Positions 1-8,032 of a stretch of DNA of 64,000 bases are shown here, in pieces. The notes beneath the pieces are model-generated. The model saw only the letters and a program-made list of their open reading frames with translations. It searched no databases and was not told the DNA's origin. This DNA is from Lewinellaceae bacterium. Lineage in GTDB: Bacteria > Bacteroidota > Bacteroidia > Chitinophagales > Saprospiraceae. Position numbers and translations under genes: made by a program. The first letter of the stretch is position 1; every line of letters starts with the position of its first letter. The DNA is taken from contig JACJYL010000001.1 in NCBI GenBank assembly GCA_020636105.1, positions 2,108,001-2,172,000 of the forward strand, given 5' to 3'.

Positions 1-1092
1 GAACTCGAACCCATCGAAACGGCAGACCTTGAAAAAACGTTACGGGAATCCAACGAAACGGGCCGCATCAATCTGGATAGTGTGGTCACCATTGGCAAAG
101 AAGCCGACCTCCTGATCGTGGCCAAACCACAAACGGCCTTCTCTGATAAGGACAAATTCAAGATCGACCAATTCGTCATGAATGGCGGAAAAGTTTTGTG
201 GTTCCTGGACCAGATCGCCGTCACGCTCGACAGCCTGCAGAGGCGGGATAAGTTTTTCCCAAATCCTTATGACCTCAAACTGGATGACCTGCTGTTTAGG
301 TATGGCATACGTATCCAATCCAACTTATTGCTGGATATCCAATGTACAAAAATCCCTCTTGCTACAGGTTATGTAGGGAATGCTCCGCAGTTGGATTATT
401 TCAGGTATCCCTACCACCTTGTGGTCACCCCGAGAATTGACCATCCTATCGTAAAAAGCGTGGGGCCTGTCAATATGTTTTACACCAGCTCCCTGGACAC
501 CGATGTAGAAACAAAATACAATGTCAAAAAAACGGTTTTGCTGACCACCTCCGATAAATCCAGATACCAACGATTGCCCATTGCCATGGATTTTGATTTT
601 CTACGGTATGATCTCGATCCTGCAAAATTTGACAAAGGCCCTCAACCTGTAGCCATGCTGGTGGAAGGAAAATTCAATTCACTCTATGAAAACAGGGTCA
701 GCGAAGAGATGCTCAGTTCTTTATCCAGTTTGGGCATCCAGTTTAAACCCGAAATCGAAAACAACCAGATGATCGTCGTTTCCGACGGTGATGTGATCAA
801 AAACCAGGTCAAACGTGACGGGCAGACTTACAGCCCCCTGGGGTGGAACGATTTTGAGAAATACCGCTTTGCCAATAAAGAACTCATTATTAACATGATT
901 GAATATTTACTCGACGATAAAGGGCTGATCGCTGCCCGTGGCAAAGATGTCAAATTGCGATTAATGGATACGACCAGGGCCCAGGAAGAAAGTCAGCAAT
1001 GGCAGTTGATCAATATTGTGGTTCCCCTCGTTTTCCTGAGTCTTTTTGGCCTGGGATACAACTGGTTTAGGCGAAGAAAATACGGGAGGTAA
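1..1092 (+). CDS. gldG: GldG, gliding motility ABC transporter auxiliary protein (5' truncated)
   Basis: The frame is open from base 1, so the N-terminus lies outside the window; 363 residues are visible. It is the C-terminal part of GldG, the extracytoplasmic partner of the GldA/GldF ABC transporter of Bacteroidota. Seen: the DUF4350-like stretch around ADLLIVAKPQTAFSDKDKF followed by GGKVLWFLDQ, then a long soluble region with FSPLGWNDF-like text, and near the end one transmembrane helix (INIVVPLVFLSLFGLGYNWF) capped by a basic RRRKYGR tail. That single C-terminal anchor is typical of the family. The gene is followed after 70 bp by a DUF4340 protein, a pairing often seen with GldG-type transporters. 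GldG was linked genetically to gliding in Flavobacterium; what this transporter moves is unknown. Confidence 0.88.
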   Translation, partial: ELEPIETADLEKTLRESNETGRINLDSVVTIGKEADLLIVAKPQTAFSDKDKFKIDQFVMNGGKVLWFLDQIAVTLDSLQRRDKFFPNPYDLKLDDLLFRYGIRIQSNLLLDIQCTKIPLATGYVGNAPQLDYFRYPYHLVVTPRIDHPIVKSVGPVNMFYTSSLDTDVETKYNVKKTVLLTTSDKSRYQRLPIAMDFDFLRYDLDPAKFDKGPQPVAMLVEGKFNSLYENRVSEEMLSSLSSLGIQFKPEIENNQMIVVSDGDVIKNQVKRDGQTYSPLGWNDFEKYRFANKELIINMIEYLLDDKGLIAARGKDVKLRLMDTTRAQEESQQWQLINIVVPLVFLSLFGLGYNWFRRRKYGR

Positions 1093-1160
1093 AAAAGGTT
1101 AAAGGTTAAAGATTAAAGGCTAAGGATTAAAGGCTAAAGGTTAAAGTAAAAGTAAAAGAT
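1093..1160 (+). repeat. short tandem AAGGTTAA-like repeat between gldG and the DUF4340 gene
   Basis: The 70-bp spacer is almost entirely imperfect copies of a 7-10 base unit (aaaggttaaagattaaaggc and close variants). It has no coding potential. Such low-complexity runs may change length by slippage and would then alter spacing to the next start codon. Confidence 0.7.
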
Positions 1161-1162
1161 TG

Positions 1163-2173
1163 ATGAACAGAACATATTTATACCTCATTATTTTCCTGGT
1201 ACTCGGCGGAGCTACTTACTGGATGGTGACAGAAAGCCAAAAGGATGAAAAGACGAGCCTTCTGGGAGCCGACCGCAAGTTTAAGGTAGAGGATCCTGAG
1301 CAAATTCAAAAAATTTTTATCGCCGACAGAAAGGAACACATTACCACTCTTGAACGTAGCGGTGATCACTGGATTTACAATAAAAAATACAAGGCCCGTC
1401 CTAATGCAATGGATAACCTGATCGATGCGATCACAAGGGTGGAAATCAAATACCAGCCTCCTGCACAAGCCGTTAAACATATGGTGACCAGTCTTGCCAC
1501 GGAAGGACTGAAAGTTGAAATTTACGATAAAAAGGATCGGCTCATTAAGGCCTATTATGTAGGCGGTTCCACCAGTGACGAACGGGGCACCTTCATGATG
1601 ATGGCGGATGCAAACCAGCCCTATGTTACAAATCTTCCGAACTGGTCCGGCAATATTCGGTTCCGTTATAATCTCCTTGGGGACGATTGGCGTGACGTGG
1701 TCATTTTTGGATCCAAAATGGAAGATATCACCGCCGTTGAGGTGGAATACCCAAAACAAAGGAACAAGTCTTTCAAAATTGAAAAGGAAGGAAATGACTT
1801 TTCCGTGAAACCGTATTATGAGATCACGCCAAAATCCAATAAACCAGCTGCTCCGGGCAAAATTGAACAATACCTTATAGGCTTTGAAAAAGTTTCCTGT
1901 GTCGGGTTTGATAACCTCAATGAGCAAAAAGACTCTATTTCCGGGAGCCTTCCGTTTTGCAGCATCAAACTGGAGAAAAAAGATGGCACTTTTACCCAAC
2001 TTTCATTGTTTCCCGTTCAGCCGGAAGCGAGGTTTGATGCAAAAACAGGAGCCCCCCTACCGTTAGCCGAAGTTGAAAACTACTATGGGCTGTTGAATGG
2101 AGAAGATTTTATTGTGGTCAGTAATGCAGTGATCAAAAACCTGCTTTGGGCTTATGAGTTTTTCTATGAATAA
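1163..2173 (+). CDS. DUF4340 domain-containing membrane-anchored protein
   Basis: A 336-residue protein with one N-terminal membrane helix (YLYLIIFLVLGGATYWMV, about residues 4-21) followed by an extracytoplasmic region. The text KVEDPEQIQKIFIADRK, then ERSGDHWIYNKKYKARPNAM, matches the DUF4340 pattern in which short beta-rich repeats compare a residue with its thermodynamic-like partner units. The family has no proven activity. I start at ATG 1163; a TTG directly before it (1160) could extend the frame by one codon only. Placement after gldG suggests it belongs to the same transporter assembly. It ends 8 bp inside the next gene, implying translational coupling. Confidence 0.8.
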   Translation: MNRTYLYLIIFLVLGGATYWMVTESQKDEKTSLLGADRKFKVEDPEQIQKIFIADRKEHITTLERSGDHWIYNKKYKARPNAMDNLIDAITRVEIKYQPPAQAVKHMVTSLATEGLKVEIYDKKDRLIKAYYVGGSTSDERGTFMMMADANQPYVTNLPNWSGNIRFRYNLLGDDWRDVVIFGSKMEDITAVEVEYPKQRNKSFKIEKEGNDFSVKPYYEITPKSNKPAAPGKIEQYLIGFEKVSCVGFDNLNEQKDSISGSLPFCSIKLEKKDGTFTQLSLFPVQPEARFDAKTGAPLPLAEVENYYGLLNGEDFIVVSNAVIKNLLWAYEFFYE

Positions 2174-3407
2174 ACAAAAATACTTCCTGTTCTTTGCAGT
2201 TTCCGCAATCATTTCAACGGCTTTTGTCTCCTTTGGATCCGATTGGGGCTTTTTTGGTCATAGGCGTATCAACCGCCTGGCCGTCTTTACTCTCCCCCCG
2301 GAGATGACCGTTTTTTACCGGGCACATATAGAATACGTCACCGAGCATGCCGTCGATCCCGATAAGCGCCGATACGCAATAAAGGGGGAAGACATCAAAC
2401 ATTATATTGATATCGACCATTGGGGCACTTTGCCTTTTGACAATGTTCCCCGCGACTGGACTGGCGCCCTGATGTATTACACGGGCATCTATGCCGTCAA
2501 CCGAATGGGCGACACCCTCCGTATGATACCCTACCACCCTTTAGACGCTGATGCCTCCATGGTCTTTCTTCGGGACACCCTTTCCGGAAAGTCATGGCAG
2601 ATCAACAGCAGTCTGTATCGCAAATTTTTCAGGTACAATATTTTGCCGATATACGGCCAGGAGGAACGGTGGACCCTTTCCAGTGACAGCCTGAATACCA
2701 TCCTGGAGCAAAAAGATGACTTTACGGATGCCTTTGCCGTGGACTATTTTTCGGAGTTTGGCATTCTTCCCTACAATTTATTGTGGATGAAAAACCGGTT
2801 GACCACCGCTTTCCGCGAAAAAGATGTCCGGAATATTTTAAGGCTTTCTTCAGATATCGGACACTATATCGGGGATGCCCACGTGCCCCTGCACACGACA
2901 GAAAATTATAATGGCCAAATGACCAATCAGGTGGGGATCCATGCCTTTTGGGAAAGTCGTTTGCCAGAATTGTTTGCCGATGAAAACTACGACTTCTTTG
3001 TAGGTAAAGCAGAATATATAAACGATCCGAAATCATACTTTTGGGATATCGTCCTGGAAAGCCATTCTTTATTGGACAAGGTGTTGGCCATTGAAAAATC
3101 ATTGAGTCTCTCCTACCCTAGTGACCAGCAATTCTGCTTTGAGGAACGACTCGATGTGGTGGTCAGGACACAGTGCCGGAATTATGCCCGGGCCTATCAC
3201 GAGCAGATGAGTGGCATGGTCGAAAAACGCATGAAAGACGCCATCCATGCCGTTGGCAACATTTGGTACACCTGTTGGGTAGATGCCGGGCAACCTGATC
3301 TCAGGAAACTGGTGGTCACCCCAATGACCAAAAAAGAACAGGAAGAGCAGGAGGAGCTTGAAGCAAAGTACAGGGAGGGAACCAACATAGGAAGAAAGCA
3401 TGAATGA
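2166..3407 (+). CDS. secreted zinc-dependent phospholipase C / S1-P1-like protein
   Basis: A 413-residue protein with a signal peptide (MNKQKYFLFFAVSAIIS, cleavage near residue 25). Histidine and aspartate motifs that build the trinuclear zinc site of the phospholipase C / P1 nuclease fold are visible: GFFGHRRINRL near the mature N-terminus, HYIDIDHW, IGHYIGDAHVPLHTTENYNG and GIHAFWESRLPELF. It would act outside the inner membrane, on phospholipids or nucleic acid; the sequence does not decide which. The C-terminus is a charged, probably disordered tail (KKEQEEQEELEAKY). An upstream in-frame ATG exists at 2154; 2166 gives the cleaner signal peptide. It overlaps the DUF4340 stop and is convergent with the sigma factor 13 bp away. 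Confidence 0.75.
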   Translation: MNKQKYFLFFAVSAIISTAFVSFGSDWGFFGHRRINRLAVFTLPPEMTVFYRAHIEYVTEHAVDPDKRRYAIKGEDIKHYIDIDHWGTLPFDNVPRDWTGALMYYTGIYAVNRMGDTLRMIPYHPLDADASMVFLRDTLSGKSWQINSSLYRKFFRYNILPIYGQEERWTLSSDSLNTILEQKDDFTDAFAVDYFSEFGILPYNLLWMKNRLTTAFREKDVRNILRLSSDIGHYIGDAHVPLHTTENYNGQMTNQVGIHAFWESRLPELFADENYDFFVGKAEYINDPKSYFWDIVLESHSLLDKVLAIEKSLSLSYPSDQQFCFEERLDVVVRTQCRNYARAYHEQMSGMVEKRMKDAIHAVGNIWYTCWVDAGQPDLRKLVVTPMTKKEQEEQEELEAKYREGTNIGRKHE

Positions 3408-3420
3408 CCTTAAAACGAGA

Positions 3421-4002
3421 TCACGCAAAGATCAAAAATGAAAAACAAAAAACATGGAATACGACGAGATATCCTTTGAGTTTTTCTCTCAAAATTTTAA
3501 GGGCCTTCCCCATTTGGTTTTCTACTGTTTTTATGGAGATATCCATTTTTTCGGCAATTTCCTTATAGGTCATTTCCTCAAACCGGCTCAGCTGAAAAAT
3601 GGCTTTGCACCTCGGCGGCAAAGTGTTAATGGCTATCGTGACCCTATCCTTTAATTCTCCGTGAAAAAATTGATCCTCGGTTCCGTTTTCCATGCCATCA
3701 TGCAGGGCCGGATCCAATTCGTCGGTACGGGATCGTTTATTTTTCCTGATATGCCCCAGGGCTTCGTTAACGGCCATTCGCCTGAGATAGGCCACAAAAG
3801 AATGGGTAATATTCAATTCGTACCTTTTCTGCCAAAGCCGGATAAATACCTCCTGGGCCAGGTCTTCGGTGAGGGAATGATCACTGACGAAACGGTATAT
3901 GGTTTTACAAACCATAAGGTAATGATCCTGAAAGAGGTCTTTCATAAAGGCAGCATCGTCGGATTGCAACCTTGATAGTATATCCTTCGTTTCGTCTGAC
4001 AT
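3421..4002 (-). CDS. ECF RNA polymerase sigma factor, Bacteroidota expansion type
   Basis: 193 residues with both sigma regions of the extracytoplasmic-function class. Region 2 is around residues 25-95 (YRFVSDHSLTEDLAQEVFIR, then WQKRYELN) and region 4 around 125-175 (INTLPPRCKAIFQLSRFEEM, then TYKEIAEKMDISIKTVENQM). The C-terminus carries an extra hydrophobic run, YLVVFHVFCFSFLIFA. No FecR-type anti-sigma factor or SusC/D genes sit next to it: the downstream neighbour is convergent and the upstream one is divergent. It is therefore an orphan sigma factor within this window. A probable promoter lies 39-68 bp upstream. Its regulon cannot be read from here. Confidence 0.9.
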   Translation of the reverse strand: MSDETKDILSRLQSDDAAFMKDLFQDHYLMVCKTIYRFVSDHSLTEDLAQEVFIRLWQKRYELNITHSFVAYLRRMAVNEALGHIRKNKRSRTDELDPALHDGMENGTEDQFFHGELKDRVTIAINTLPPRCKAIFQLSRFEEMTYKEIAEKMDISIKTVENQMGKALKILREKLKGYLVVFHVFCFSFLIFA

Positions 4003-4040
4003 CAGGTTTTAGTATGATCCAAATAATTTTGATCCGAATA

Positions 4041-4070
4041 CAAGGATAAAGGTAATTACAATAATCCAAA
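4041..4070 (-). promoter_or_regulatory. Bacteroidota-type promoter for the ECF sigma gene
   Basis: On the minus strand TTTG (4067-4070) is followed after 18 bp by TATCCTTG (4041-4048), one mismatch from the TAnnTTTG element used by the primary sigma factor of Bacteroidota. It lies 39 bp upstream of the start codon. Match by eye only. Confidence 0.45.
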
Positions 4071-4275
4071 CAACTCCTTCGACAAAGCCCTCATTTTGTT
4101 AGAAGAAAGTTAATGTCAAAGGACTTAACAGGCAGATAACGTTTTTCACGGCAAATGGACTGGAAATGAATCTGCATTGACTTATCCAGCAGGTTAATAA
4201 ATTAAAGCCGGGTTATTTTTTAAGAACAATCATAAAATGACGTCCTTTGCATTTTATCAATAATCATCCACAGAA

Positions 4276-5136
4276 ATGAAAAACGTTAGCGAATTATTGG
4301 ATCTTTTGAACATGGAACAGCTGGAATACAACCTGTTCAGAGGGCAGAGCAGCAGCATTGGCAGTAAGAGAGTATTCGGGGGACAGGTTTTGGCACAATC
4401 GTTAAGTGCCGCCATGCAGACCGTTCCTTCAGACCGGTTTGTCCATTCTTTACATGCTTATTTCATTTTGCCGGGAGATATCACCATGCCCATTGTTTTT
4501 GATGTGGAAACCATCCGCGACGGGGGAAGTTTTACCACCAGGAGAGTGAAGGCCATCCAGAAAGGAAAAGTGATCCTCAATTTCGCAGCATCCTTTCAAC
4601 TCCAACAGGAAGGATTTGACCATCAAATTGAAATGCCCGAGATCACTCCTCCCGAAGCATTGGCCAACTGGCAGGGGTTGGTAAAAGAATACGGAGATAT
4701 TATGCCTGAAAGTTTCCGAAAGTTCCTCGACAGGGAACGTCCCATAGAATTTAAACCGGTCGAACGGTTCAACCCGTTCTCAAACGATAATTCCGGTCCT
4801 TTCCGCCATGTTTGGATCAAAGCCAAGGGTACAATCCCCGATGACCCAAGAATGCAAAACCTGGTCCTTGCCTACGCCTCGGATTATAATTTGCTGACCA
4901 CGGCACTGATGCCCCACGGGCAACTAGCCAACTGGCAGGATCTTACCCTCGCCAGCCTCGATCACGCCATGTGGTTCCATCGGCCTTTTGACATGAATGA
5001 GTGGATGCTTTACCAGACAGACAGCCCAAGTGCTTCGGGAGCCCGCGGTTTCAGCAGGGGAAACATCTTCACCAGGGAGGGTAAACTGGTCGCGTCTGTT
5101 GTGCAGGAAGGGCTGATCAGGCCGAAAAGGAATTAA
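4276..5136 (+). CDS. tesB: acyl-CoA thioesterase II
   Basis: A 286-residue double hot-dog thioesterase, the same length as E. coli TesB. It hydrolyses acyl-CoA to free fatty acid and CoA in the cytosol. Seen: FGGQVLAQSLSAA and HSLHAYFILPGD in the first hot-dog, DGGSFTTRRVKAIQ, and in the second half SDYNLLTTAL, ASLDHAMWFHRPF and VVQEGLIRPK. Asp203 and Gln277 line up with the catalytic Asp and Gln of TesB; the catalytic Thr is replaced by Ser227 (ASLDH instead of ATIDH), a conservative change. It is a single gene, with a hairpin repeat and a shared terminator downstream. Confidence 0.95.
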   Translation: MKNVSELLDLLNMEQLEYNLFRGQSSSIGSKRVFGGQVLAQSLSAAMQTVPSDRFVHSLHAYFILPGDITMPIVFDVETIRDGGSFTTRRVKAIQKGKVILNFAASFQLQQEGFDHQIEMPEITPPEALANWQGLVKEYGDIMPESFRKFLDRERPIEFKPVERFNPFSNDNSGPFRHVWIKAKGTIPDDPRMQNLVLAYASDYNLLTTALMPHGQLANWQDLTLASLDHAMWFHRPFDMNEWMLYQTDSPSASGARGFSRGNIFTREGKLVASVVQEGLIRPKRN

Positions 5137-5232
5137 GAGAAGAAGGTTTTAAGTTTCACTATTGAATAACTATAATGAATATTTTGTTGCACGCTAATAA
5201 GGATGATCAAGGATTTTCTTTCTTCATCCTTT

Positions 5233-5394
5233 AGAGCTTGTCTAAAATTCCATCAATTGGCTGCAAGCGGCAAATTTCATCCTGCTCTGCGTTAAAAAGC
5301 CTCGCCTTACCTTCCAGGTATGCCTGCGTTTTTTGCCTTGATCAGAATAAAATTTGCTCACTTTCGCTCAATCATGGAAATTTAGACAAGCTCT
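5233..5394. repeat. 162-bp long imperfect hairpin repeat (MITE-like)
   Basis: The two ends are inverted copies: AGAGCTTGTCTAAAATTCCAT at 5233-5253 against ATGGAAATTTAGACAAGCTCT at 5374-5394, with about one mismatch. Similarity continues inward: CAAATTT blocks at 5271-5277 and the complement at 5351-5357, and matching gcgttaaaaag / cgttttttgc segments, so nearly the whole element can fold into one long hairpin around 5315. It has no open frame of note. It looks like a non-autonomous repeat element; only one copy is in this window. Confidence 0.7.
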
Positions 5395-5466
5395 TAGGAT
5401 CGAAGTAATAAAGGGAGAAAATACTGTTTTCTTGCTATTTATTCCCCGGTTGAGTTGACTTTAACG

Positions 5467-5508
5467 AAAGAAACCCGCTCCAAATACTATTTTAGAACGG
5501 GTTTCTTT
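5467..5508. terminator. bidirectional terminator between tesB and rpsU
   Basis: Arms AAAGAAACCCG (5467-5477) and CGGGTTTCTTT (5498-5508) pair perfectly over 11 bp with a 20-base loop; the A-rich and T-rich ends serve both directions. It lies between convergent genes, downstream of rpsU on the minus strand and of tesB on the plus strand. Confidence 0.75.
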
Positions 5509-5633
5509 ACCTACAAAAAACGAATCGCGCACAGAAAATAAGCGTTGAAATGATACCAGGACTTATCCTGTGTACGCTTATAATTTACCCGAGAATAATA
5601 ATGATAAACTATTACTATTTGACGTTGGTAAAT

Positions 5634-5822
5634 TTATTCTCCACCAAATTTTTTCTGTCTGTAAGAAGCTTTAAGCATTTCATTACGACGCTTAACAGAT
5701 GGTTTTGTGAAATCTCTGCGATCACGCAACTCACGCATCAAACGGGTGCTTTGAAATTTACGCTTGTATCTTTTAAGCGCCTTGTCGATGTTTTCTGTGT
5801 CTTTTACTTCAATAATTAACAT
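5634..5822 (-). CDS. rpsU: 30S ribosomal protein S21
   Basis: 62 residues, highly basic: MLIIEVKDTENIDKALKRYK, then RRDFTKPSVKRRNEMLKASY and a short KKFGGE tail. This matches bacterial S21, a late-binding small-subunit protein near the anti-Shine-Dalgarno end of 16S rRNA. Bacteroidota keep S21 although they use Shine-Dalgarno pairing little. The gene is monocistronic, with a TATCTTTG element 21 bp before the start and a hairpin terminator downstream. Confidence 0.96.
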   Translation of the reverse strand: MLIIEVKDTENIDKALKRYKRKFQSTRLMRELRDRRDFTKPSVKRRNEMLKASYRQKKFGGE

Positions 5823-5842
5823 AAACGTATTAATTTAGGGCG

Positions 5843-5850
5843 CAAAGATA
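5843..5850 (-). promoter_or_regulatory. TAnnTTTG promoter element of rpsU
   Basis: TATCTTTG on the minus strand is an exact match to the Bacteroidota -7 element TAnnTTTG. It lies 21 bp before the rpsU ATG, in an AT-rich leader. No clear -33 TTG is visible upstream. Confidence 0.6.
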
Positions 5851-5952
5851 ATAGTATTTTTTTATACTGAAAATTTTTTTTGAAAAAATATTCCTTCCAA
5901 ATTAGCGTTATTTTTATTGCTCCAATTTGCATGTTCAATTGTAACAAGGTTC

Positions 5953-7608
5953 CTACTTTTTGATAAACTGGCCAAAAGCCTCCACGCCTTTGGCATTCAG
6001 GCAGGCTTCTGCAGTGAGGCCGCCCTTCCTGGCGGAAAGGATGCCGTAATGAATATCATGAATGCCTTCCTTACTGTGGGCATCGGGATTTACGGAGATC
6101 AGAATACCTTTTTCCAAAGCGTAGGGAATCCACTGCCAGTCGAGATCCAGCCGGTAGGGATTGGCATTGATCTCTATGGAAACGCCATTGGCCGCACAGG
6201 CATCGATCACCTTTTTGTGGTCGATGGGATAACCCTGCCGGGAAAGCAGCAGCCGTCCGGTGGGGTGACCGAGGATCGTGGTATAGGGATTTTCGACCGC
6301 AGCAATGAGCCGTTGCGTGGCCTTCTCTTCCTCCATTCTCAGGTTGGAATGGACGGAAGCAATGATAAAATCAAACTGTGCCAGCAGATCCTCTTCATAA
6401 TCGAGTGATCCGTCATTCAATATATCGCTTTCTATTCCTTTAAAAATTCGGAAAGGAGCCAGCTCGGCATTGAGCGTTTCCACTTCCCCGAATTGTTGAA
6501 TCACCCGCTCAGGTTGCAATCCATTGGCATAAAAAGCCGATTTGGAGTGATCGGTGAGGGCAAGGTATTCGAAGCCCTGCTGTTTTGAATATTCAGCCAT
6601 TTCCCTCAGGGAATGCAATCCGTCACTGTAAGTAGTGTGCGCATGGACCACGCCTTTGATATCTTTCGCTTCGATCAGGTTGGGCAACTGCCCCTTTTCC
6701 GCCAGTTCAAGTGCCCAGGAGGATTCGCGCATTTCAGGGGCGATGAAAGCAAGGCCTGCCTTTTCAAAAATCCCTTGCTCGTCGGGTATATTTTTAAAAT
6801 CCATTCCCGGGTGCCTCTCCACGAAAGCCTTCATGAAAACTTCTGAAGCCGTGTGCCTGAACTGTTTGGAGCCCAGTTCCTTTTTGGAGCAGGTATAAAC
6901 CTTAACGGGAATGCCATCTGTGGTCTTGTAAGAATAACCATCGGAACCTTTTTCATTTGGTTCCAATAAGTCAAGCTGGAAAAAAGCATCAACCGGTTCG
7001 TCAGAGGCGATCAGCAATTCAATGCCGTTAACCACATTACATTTTCTTCGAATGGCTCCTGTCAAACGGATCGTAGCCCCGGGAAGGGCTTTTTCTGCCG
7101 CAGTCAGGAGGGCCTCCGCCGCCGCCTCCACGGCAGCAAAATGAAATTTATTTTTGGACCGCTGGAAATATTCCAGTTGTTCTTTCAGGGCATCCTGTGT
7201 CTTTTTCCCAAACCCCTTTAATTCTATCAAACGGTTTTCATTGACGGCGTAAAGCAATTCGCCTATACTTTCCACTCCGAGTTCTTCCCAGATGACTTTT
7301 ATTTTTTTGGGGCCAAACCCTTTGATCTGCAGCATCTCCAAAATCCCTTCGGGCGTTTTCTCTTTGTACCGTTCCAGGGTGGCCATTTTTCCCGTGGAAA
7401 GCAGTTCTTCTATTTTGCCGGAGATGGCCTTTCCTATACCGGGCAAAGCATTCATTTCCTCCGAAGACATTTCAGCAAGAGGTTGCTCCAGTTTCCTCAA
7501 ATTCATGTAAGCATTTTGATAAGATCGTATCTTAAATTTGTTCTCATCAAATAATTCCATAATTTTTCCTAAAAAGTCGAAAGATTTTGCAACATCTTTA
7601 TTGGTCAT
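5953..7608 (-). CDS. polX: PolX-like protein: helix-hairpin-helix, degenerate family X polymerase, intact PHP exonuclease
   Basis: 551 residues from ATG 7608 (a TTG three codons upstream is not needed). Domains in order: an 8-kDa-like N-terminus with helix-hairpin-helix motifs (ALPGIGKAISGKIEEL; IKGFGPKKIKVIWEELGV; LKGFGKKTQDAL), a nucleotidyltransferase palm (about 160-250) and a C-terminal PHP domain (about 318-550). The PHP metal ligands look complete: HAHTTYSDG with His322 and His324, ALTDHS, GIESDI, ASVHSN, GHPTGR and NPDAHS. In the palm, where active PolX has G-D-I-D, this protein reads NGIELL (Gly195, Glu197), so the two catalytic aspartates are gone. It probably keeps a PHP 3'-5' exonuclease or phosphoesterase role in DNA repair but not polymerisation. 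Activity is inferred. Confidence 0.9.
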   Translation of the reverse strand: MTNKDVAKSFDFLGKIMELFDENKFKIRSYQNAYMNLRKLEQPLAEMSSEEMNALPGIGKAISGKIEELLSTGKMATLERYKEKTPEGILEMLQIKGFGPKKIKVIWEELGVESIGELLYAVNENRLIELKGFGKKTQDALKEQLEYFQRSKNKFHFAAVEAAAEALLTAAEKALPGATIRLTGAIRRKCNVVNGIELLIASDEPVDAFFQLDLLEPNEKGSDGYSYKTTDGIPVKVYTCSKKELGSKQFRHTASEVFMKAFVERHPGMDFKNIPDEQGIFEKAGLAFIAPEMRESSWALELAEKGQLPNLIEAKDIKGVVHAHTTYSDGLHSLREMAEYSKQQGFEYLALTDHSKSAFYANGLQPERVIQQFGEVETLNAELAPFRIFKGIESDILNDGSLDYEEDLLAQFDFIIASVHSNLRMEEEKATQRLIAAVENPYTTILGHPTGRLLLSRQGYPIDHKKVIDACAANGVSIEINANPYRLDLDWQWIPYALEKGILISVNPDAHSKEGIHDIHYGILSARKGGLTAEACLNAKGVEAFGQFIKK

Positions 7609-8032
7609 CACGTACAATAGATTTATGAATAAGGTTGAAGGACCAAAAATACTAAATGTAACACAACAAATTATGTGAATTTATTTTTTGGGGCTAAAAA
7701 AAAAGCTCATAAAATTTGAATAACAAAAAAATAAATCTAAATTTGTTTTGCTACAGGGACAATACAATACATACCATTTACACATACGCTTTTCTTCCCG
7801 TTTTCGGGGGGAATTATAATCCAATCCACGAGAGGCAAAATAAACTTTGGACAAATGTGCTTTAAGGCAGGTTTGTGCCTTGCTTTTATTTGTCCCAAAG
7901 CGTACTGCCCAATCCGATTACACAGAAACGATTTAAAACGCGCCTCTGATAAAGAATAATTGCTGAAAAAAAGATAATACTGTCTTTTTTCATGGGATTT
8001 TTTATTAACACTTTTTTTAAAACAAATTCATT
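7609..8032. other. non-coding spacer with one hairpin
   Basis: About 420 bp between the divergent polX and T9SS cargo genes. It is AT-rich at both ends. The one structure I see is at 7849-7895: ggacaaat and aaggca pair with tgcctt and atttgtcc around a short loop, with an unpaired middle. It lies about 140 bp before the start at 8033 and could be in the 5' leader. No clear promoter match is visible. Confidence 0.5.

Noticed and set aside
1178..1999. 273-codon minus-strand open frame
   Set aside because: Antisense to the DUF4340 gene; no motif, and overlap with a well-supported gene.
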